Positions 60,062 to 64,000 of a DNA stretch of 64,000 nucleotides are shown here, piece by piece. Positions within the stretch are counted from its first letter, which is position 1; every line of letters starts with the position of its first letter. The DNA is from Robiginitalea aestuariiviva (GTDB lineage Bacteria; Bacteroidota; Bacteroidia; Flavobacteriales; Flavobacteriaceae): NCBI RefSeq assembly GCF_029537735.1, contig NZ_JARPUQ010000002.1, forward strand, positions 423,436 to 487,435, read 5' to 3'. The translations under genes were made by a program, and so were the position numbers. A model generated the notes under the pieces. It was not told where the DNA came from. It did not search any database and was given only the letters and a program-made list of their open reading frames with translations.

Positions 60062-61533
60062 ACCGTGCTGAGTTGCGGGGTTTGTTTGCGGATTAGTTCG
60101 GAAACCAGCTTGCCTGATATCAGGGAAGGCGGTACTCCGGGGCCGGGAACGGTCAATTGCCCGGTAAAATAGAGTCCCTGAACTTTTTTGCTCTGCAGCC
60201 CAGGCCTCAGGAAGGCTGTTTGCCTCAAGGTATTCGCCATGCCATAAGCGTTGCCCTTGTAGGAATTGTACCGGTTCACGAAATCCGAAACGCAGAAGCT
60301 CTCTTTAAAGATAATATTATTTCGGACCTGGGAGCCGGTACGCTGCTCTAATCGATCCACAATACGGTTAAAATACATTTCCCGTAACTGTGCATTGTCT
60401 TCCAGCCCGGGGGCCAGCGGAATCAGGAAAAAGCCGGCTTCCTTGCCTTCCGGGGCCATGGTGGGGTCCGTCACAGAGGGGAAGTTGGCATAAAACAGCG
60501 GGGCTTCCGGCCACTGGGGCCGATCGTAAATTTCCCGGGCGTGTTGCTCAAAATCCGTATCGAAAAAGAGGTTGTGGTGTTGTACCCCGGCCAGTTTTCG
60601 GTCAAACCCGACATAAAATAAAAGGGAGGAAGGGGCAAATGTCCGTTTGTCCCAGTAATTTTCGGAGTACTGCCGCAGATGCTGGGGCAGCAGGGTTTCG
60701 GTGTGGTGGTAATCCGCCCCGCTAAGGACCGTATCGGCAGCTACAAAATCGCCGCCTACAAACAGCCCAATGGCTTTCCCGTTTTCCACGGCAATACCTT
60801 CCACAGGCGACTGTGTGTGAAAGGTCACACCCAGGGATCGCGCCAGGGCCACCATGCCTTCCACGATGCGGTACATGCCGCCCCGGGGGTGCCAGGTGCC
60901 CAGGGTGAAGTCCGCATGGTTCATAAAACTGTAGAAGGAAGGGGTGTCCGAGGGTTTGGCCCCCAGGAACAGCACCGGGAATTCCAGGATAGAAACCAGT
61001 TTGGGGTTTTTGAAGTCTTTCCGGATATCCCGGCTGATGGTACTGAAAAAACGCCCCACCCGTTGAATGGTATCCCGGCTTACCAGTTCCAGGGGGGAGA
61101 CACCAGGTTTGTACACCATCTTGTTGATGGCGATATCGTAATGGTCGGCTGCCCGGACCATAAAGCGTTTCAGGGGCTCGGAGCTTCCCGGTTCCAGCCG
61201 TTCGAATTCGGCGTAAATCTTATCCAGGGAATCCCCGATGGTGACTACGTCGTCCGAAAAGAAGATCTGATAGCCCGGGCTCAGGCGGTCCAGGGTATAG
61301 TAATCCGATACGGATTTGCCGAAATCCGCGAAGAATTTTTCGAAGATATCCGGCATCCAGTACCAGCTTGGGCCCATGTCGAAGGTAAAGCCCTCCCGTT
61401 TCAGCTGGGACGCCCTACCCCCCGGTTGCTCGTTCTTTTCATAGACCTGTACCTTTTTGCCGTCCCTTGCCAGATAACAAGCCGCCGACAAGGCCGAAAA
61501 TCCGGATCCGATAATTGCTACGCTGTTGTCCAT
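60058..61533 (-). CDS. crtI: Phytoene desaturase CrtI
   Basis: 491 residues: the dinucleotide-binding start VAIIGSGFSALSAACYLARD, EKNEQPGGRASQLKREGFTF, FDMGPSWYWMPDIFEKFFAD, and the C-terminal GLYFTGQLTVPGPGVPPSLI with SGKLVSELI. CrtI inserts double bonds into phytoene to give lycopene using FAD. It lies 28 bp after the MerR-type regulator gene and overlaps crtB, so the four genes form one operon. Confidence 0.96.
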   Translation of the reverse strand: MDNSVAIIGSGFSALSAACYLARDGKKVQVYEKNEQPGGRASQLKREGFTFDMGPSWYWMPDIFEKFFADFGKSVSDYYTLDRLSPGYQIFFSDDVVTIGDSLDKIYAEFERLEPGSSEPLKRFMVRAADHYDIAINKMVYKPGVSPLELVSRDTIQRVGRFFSTISRDIRKDFKNPKLVSILEFPVLFLGAKPSDTPSFYSFMNHADFTLGTWHPRGGMYRIVEGMVALARSLGVTFHTQSPVEGIAVENGKAIGLFVGGDFVAADTVLSGADYHHTETLLPQHLRQYSENYWDKRTFAPSSLLFYVGFDRKLAGVQHHNLFFDTDFEQHAREIYDRPQWPEAPLFYANFPSVTDPTMAPEGKEAGFFLIPLAPGLEDNAQLREMYFNRIVDRLEQRTGSQVRNNIIFKESFCVSDFVNRYNSYKGNAYGMANTLRQTAFLRPGLQSKKVQGLYFTGQLTVPGPGVPPSLISGKLVSELIRKQTPQLSTV

Positions 61534-61561
61534 ACGGGGTGTTTCGGGGGATTAGGGACGG

Positions 61562-62464
61562 TTATACCTGGTCCAGCAGGTGTTCAATGGAATTAAAGGC
61601 CTTCACATGCTCCGGTAGCTGGATTTCCAGCAATTGCTCGGCCTGCCGGCCCAAAACCCAGAGGGAACAGGGGTCGCCTGCCTCCAGCAATTCGGTCCGG
61701 AAGCTCTCCAGGTAATCCTTGAGCTGGTCCGGGGTGGGAGACACGGTAAAGTAGGAAATAAAGTGAATGTTGTTGTAATAGTGTTTCAGGTCCGGGAGGT
61801 TTTCCAGCGGGATGGTTTGCCCCAGGTAAATTGTGCGGTACCCGCGCAGCACCAGTTCGTAGTTGATAAACAACAACCCGATTTCGTGAATCTCGTTTTC
61901 CGGCAGGAACAGCACAAAAACCTTGTCGGTTTTGCTGGGCTCCAGGGTCTGCAGTTTTTCGGTGCAGGTATAGATTTTTTGTTTAATCAGGTGGGTGATA
62001 AAATGCTCGTGGGCGGGCCCGATGGTGTCGGTCTGCCAGAGCAGCCCCAGTTCGTGGAGCAGGGGGATAAAAACGTCCCAGAAAATTTCCCGGAAGGAGC
62101 GCTCGGCCAGCAGGCCCGCAAAGGTTTTCTGGAACAGGGGCTGGTCGAAATTGATCATCGACAGCTTAAAGGCATTGATGGCGTGGCTCTTCACGGTACT
62201 CTGGGCCACGATCTCCCGCACATGCACCGGGATTTCCCCCTCGGGGATTTCGGCGATTTTGGAAATCTTGTACCCGTTGTTGTAGAGCAGGGTGATGTTG
62301 AGGAGTTTCTGCAGGCTTTGCAGGCTGTAGGTCCGGATGTTAGTGGCCGTGCGCTCGGGTTCCAGCAGGTTGTACCGTTTCTCCCAGATGCGGATGGTAT
62401 GAGCCTTGATGCCCGAAAGGTTTTCAAGATCCCGTATCCCGAATGATTTCTTGACGTTGTTCAT
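61562..62464 (-). CDS. CarH/LitR-like MerR regulator with cobalamin-binding motifs
   Basis: 300 residues. The MerR-type DNA-binding domain (SFGIRDLENLSGIKAHTIRI, WEKRYNLLEPER) is followed by a helical bundle and a Rossmann-type domain. The motifs of adenosylcobalamin photoreceptors are present: W143 then nine residues then Glu153-His154 (LLWQTDTIGPAHEHF), and Glu191-x-His193-x-x-Gly196 (NEIHEIG), where His193 would be the lower cobalt ligand. The residue after W143 is Gln, where I recall Thermus CarH having the His that binds cobalt in the light state. It heads the operon with crtI, crtB and crtZ and would repress it in the dark (inference). Confidence 0.88.
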   Translation of the reverse strand: MNNVKKSFGIRDLENLSGIKAHTIRIWEKRYNLLEPERTATNIRTYSLQSLQKLLNITLLYNNGYKISKIAEIPEGEIPVHVREIVAQSTVKSHAINAFKLSMINFDQPLFQKTFAGLLAERSFREIFWDVFIPLLHELGLLWQTDTIGPAHEHFITHLIKQKIYTCTEKLQTLEPSKTDKVFVLFLPENEIHEIGLLFINYELVLRGYRTIYLGQTIPLENLPDLKHYYNNIHFISYFTVSPTPDQLKDYLESFRTELLEAGDPCSLWVLGRQAEQLLEIQLPEHVKAFNSIEHLLDQV

Positions 62465-62486
62465 CTTTTGATGAAAAAAGATTAAA

Positions 62487-62494
62487 CAAAAATA
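62487..62494 (-). promoter_or_regulatory. TAnnTTTG promoter box of the carotenoid operon
   Basis: Minus strand TATTTTTG, perfect, 22 nt before the regulator start codon. Inverted repeats lie directly upstream (62505-62542), where a repressor would cover the promoter. Confidence 0.65.
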
Positions 62495-62504
62495 TCAAAA
62501 AAAT

Positions 62505-62542
62505 GGGAATGCATCCCTTTATAATTCGTTAAAATTATAGGG
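62505..62542. repeat. Inverted repeats upstream of the carotenoid operon, operator candidate
   Basis: GGGA-A-TGCA-TCCC (62505-62517), and CCCT-TT-ATAATT (62515-62526) with AAATTATAGGG (62532-62542), a 10-bp stem with a 2-nt bulge. Both overlap the expected -33 region. Confidence 0.5.
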
Positions 62543-62621
62543 ATAGTAAAACCGAATCCGCAAGGTTCGGGCAGGGCATCAAAGATTCTTCAGGCCCGCG
62601 GCCGGGTATGTTGCATTTTTA

Positions 62622-63872
62622 TCAAAACCGACGGTCCGGATGCAGGGCATCCAGGGCCATGCTGGTAGGCCGGCCCGAAACGATTTCCGAAATCAGTTTC
62701 CCGGTAATGGGCCCCAGGCTCCACCCCATCATGGCATGGCCCGTGGCCAGACTCAGGTTCTCCCACTGTCCGCTGCGCCCAATGTAGGGCAGGCCATCCG
62801 GGCTTACGGGGCGCAGGCCGCAGCGGGCCTGGGAAATTTCGACTTCCTCCACGGGAAAATCTTCGTAGTACGAGGCCGCAGCCCTTGCAATGGCACGTAC
62901 CCTGTTTTCCCGGATGTGGTGGTTGATGCCGGAGAGTTCCATGGTACCCGCCAGGCGGGTAAAGCCTTCCATGGGGGTTACGGCCACCTTGGTCTCCATC
63001 AGAATGGCGGGCAAGCGCACGGGGGTGGGCCGCGCGATATCGATGCGGTATCCCTTGCCGGCCTGCAGGGAGAGTTTTAGCCCTAATTGCCGGGCCAGCA
63101 GGGGGCTCCAGGAGCCTGCTGCCAGGACCACTTCATCGGCGTCGAAGGACTGTTCGCCAGCCAGAACCGCGCTCAGTCGGGTGCCCTGGGCGTGGAATCC
63201 GGTTACCTCGGTTTGGGGCTGCAGGGTCACCCCGGACTGCCGGAGGTATTGCTGCAATAAGGGCATGACCTGGGTTGGGGTGGTATGGGCGTCGCACAGG
63301 TAGTGGATGGCCCCTGCAATATCGGGGCTCAGACCGGGCTGCATCCGGTGCAGCGCCTGCTGATCCAGTTCCTGTGCCTCCAGGCCCAGTTCCATGGCCC
63401 GGTGCATAACTGCCCGTTCGCCGGCGGCCGCTTTTTCGGATTTAAAAAGCATGAGCAGGCCTTCTTTGACCAGCTGGAAATCCCCCAGGTCTCCGCTGCT
63501 TAACATGGTTTCGTAAAGCGCTTTGCTCAAAACGTTAATCTCGGCAATCACCGGAATGGCCCGGGCCACCTTGGCCGGGGTGGAGGACTTGTGAAAATAC
63601 CAGGCCCAGCGCAGGAAATCCGGATCCAGCCGGGGCTTCAGGTAGAATGGGCTGCTGCTGTTCAGCATCCATTTCAGGCCTTTGGCCATCATCCCGGGAG
63701 AGGAAAGCGGGATGATATGGCTGGGGGTCAGGTAACCCGCGTTCACATAGGAGGCCCCTGCATCCATGGCTGCCTGGTCCAGGACCGTAACTTCATGCCC
63801 TTCCTTCTGCAGATAGTAGGCGCAGCTCAAACCCATGATACCGCCGCCGATGACTACAACTTTTTTCGCCAT
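62622..63872 (-). CDS. DadA-like FAD-dependent amino acid oxidoreductase
   Basis: 416 residues: KVVVIGGGIMGLSCAYYLQK with VLDQ (FAD-binding beta-alpha-beta), TTPTQVMPLLQQYLRQSGV in the middle, ADEVVLAAGSWSPLLARQLG, and ISQARCGLRPVSPDGLPYIG with SLATGHAMMGWSLGPITGKL near the end. This is the DAO superfamily close to D-amino acid dehydrogenase (DadA) or hydroxyproline/sarcosine oxidase. Substrate cannot be told. CTAAGGTA at 63895-63902 is a near-consensus promoter on this strand. The final 128 bp of the window hold no gene I can support. Confidence 0.9.
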   Translation of the reverse strand: MAKKVVVIGGGIMGLSCAYYLQKEGHEVTVLDQAAMDAGASYVNAGYLTPSHIIPLSSPGMMAKGLKWMLNSSSPFYLKPRLDPDFLRWAWYFHKSSTPAKVARAIPVIAEINVLSKALYETMLSSGDLGDFQLVKEGLLMLFKSEKAAAGERAVMHRAMELGLEAQELDQQALHRMQPGLSPDIAGAIHYLCDAHTTPTQVMPLLQQYLRQSGVTLQPQTEVTGFHAQGTRLSAVLAGEQSFDADEVVLAAGSWSPLLARQLGLKLSLQAGKGYRIDIARPTPVRLPAILMETKVAVTPMEGFTRLAGTMELSGINHHIRENRVRAIARAAASYYEDFPVEEVEISQARCGLRPVSPDGLPYIGRSGQWENLSLATGHAMMGWSLGPITGKLISEIVSGRPTSMALDALHPDRRF

Positions 63873-64000
63873 TTGATCTATGCAATTCTGGTTGCTAAGG
63901 TACGAATTGCCGGGGATGCATAAGCTGAGAAATGGGAGGAATAGGGGGTAGGGATAGGGGTGGCTTCAGCCTTTTTCCAAAAGTCTGATTCCGCGCTGAT

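Noticed and set aside
1..64000. CRISPR arrays, tRNA/rRNA genes, insertion sequences, prophage
   Set aside because: I looked in the gaps for repeated spacers, cloverleaf-like segments, transposase motifs and terminal repeats and found none.
63873..64000. Open minus-strand frame at the right edge
   Set aside because: About 40 codons of low-complexity sequence with no family similarity; cannot be told from chance.

Overview
The window is a gene-dense chromosomal segment of a Bacteroidota bacterium, almost certainly class Flavobacteriia. The signs are perfect copies of the Bacteroidota promoter box TAnnTTTG, many short lipoprotein signals, families typical of the phylum (DUF2911, DUF2795, DUF4105, Smr/DUF2027, CCC-motif and CD225 membrane proteins, a roughly 1120-residue SecA) and a carotenoid operon. 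The G+C content is high for a flavobacterium and would suit a Robiginitalea-like genus; that genus guess is inference. I see no phage, insertion sequence, integron, CRISPR array, tRNA or rRNA gene. This is core or stable accessory chromosome.

Layout. 0-5 kb: two exported hydrolase-type lipoproteins, then a divergent mazG-MATE-small protein-PAP2-glycosyltransferase run (to 7.1 kb). 7-10.5 kb (minus): a flippase-like membrane protein with a GT2 glycosyltransferase, then meaB with a DUF2911 protein. 10.7-13.2 kb: an ECF sigma factor with no ordinary start codon, a membrane protein that looks like its anti-sigma, and a long exported coiled-coil protein. 13.3-15.7 kb: msrA, a signal-less M23 peptidase, and two tandem copies of a 77-residue exported peptide. 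15.7-19.7 kb: a TesA-like esterase divergent from a YbbA/YbbP-type ABC transporter. 19.8-26.6 kb (minus): an ExbD-tail-like secreted protein, an amidohydrolase, an M14 peptidase and a histidine kinase. 26.7-34.9 kb (minus): secA, DUF2795, cobalamin adenosyltransferase, small membrane proteins, an ABC-F ATPase and a DUF4105/Lnb-type protein. 35-41 kb: pssA, an lptB-AhpD-like-tatC-kdsD block, and recQ. 41-43.4 kb: a cluster of small membrane proteins (two DUF2752, CD225, CCC-motif) and an Smr protein. 43.4-50.8 kb: cysteine desulfurase, lipoproteins, an M23 peptidase, a ZapB-like gene, zapA, a probable 6S-like RNA, and rny. 50.9-58.8 kb: a beta-lactamase-fold lipoprotein, two parvulin-type foldases, a MoxR ATPase, aconitase and a cysteine-less TlpA-like protein. 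58.8-62.5 kb (minus): a CarH/LitR-like B12-binding regulator followed by crtI, crtB and crtZ. The window ends with a DadA-like oxidoreductase.

How the genes work together. Many serve the envelope: secA and tatC (export), surA and its partner (periplasmic folding), DUF4105/Lnb (lipoprotein maturation), kdsD and lptB (lipopolysaccharide), pssA (phospholipid), GT and PAP2 genes (glycolipids), and M23 peptidases (wall). A second thread is cobalamin: the adenosyltransferase makes adenosylcobalamin, MeaB protects adenosylcobalamin-dependent mutase, and the carotenoid regulator carries the CarH cobalamin motifs. The most interesting points for follow-up are the tandem peptide genes with a conserved box exactly 87 nt before each start, the 6S-like RNA between zapA and rny, the CarH-like operon, the start-less sigma factor, the small-membrane-protein cluster, and several genes whose promoter box ends only 4-8 nt before the start codon.
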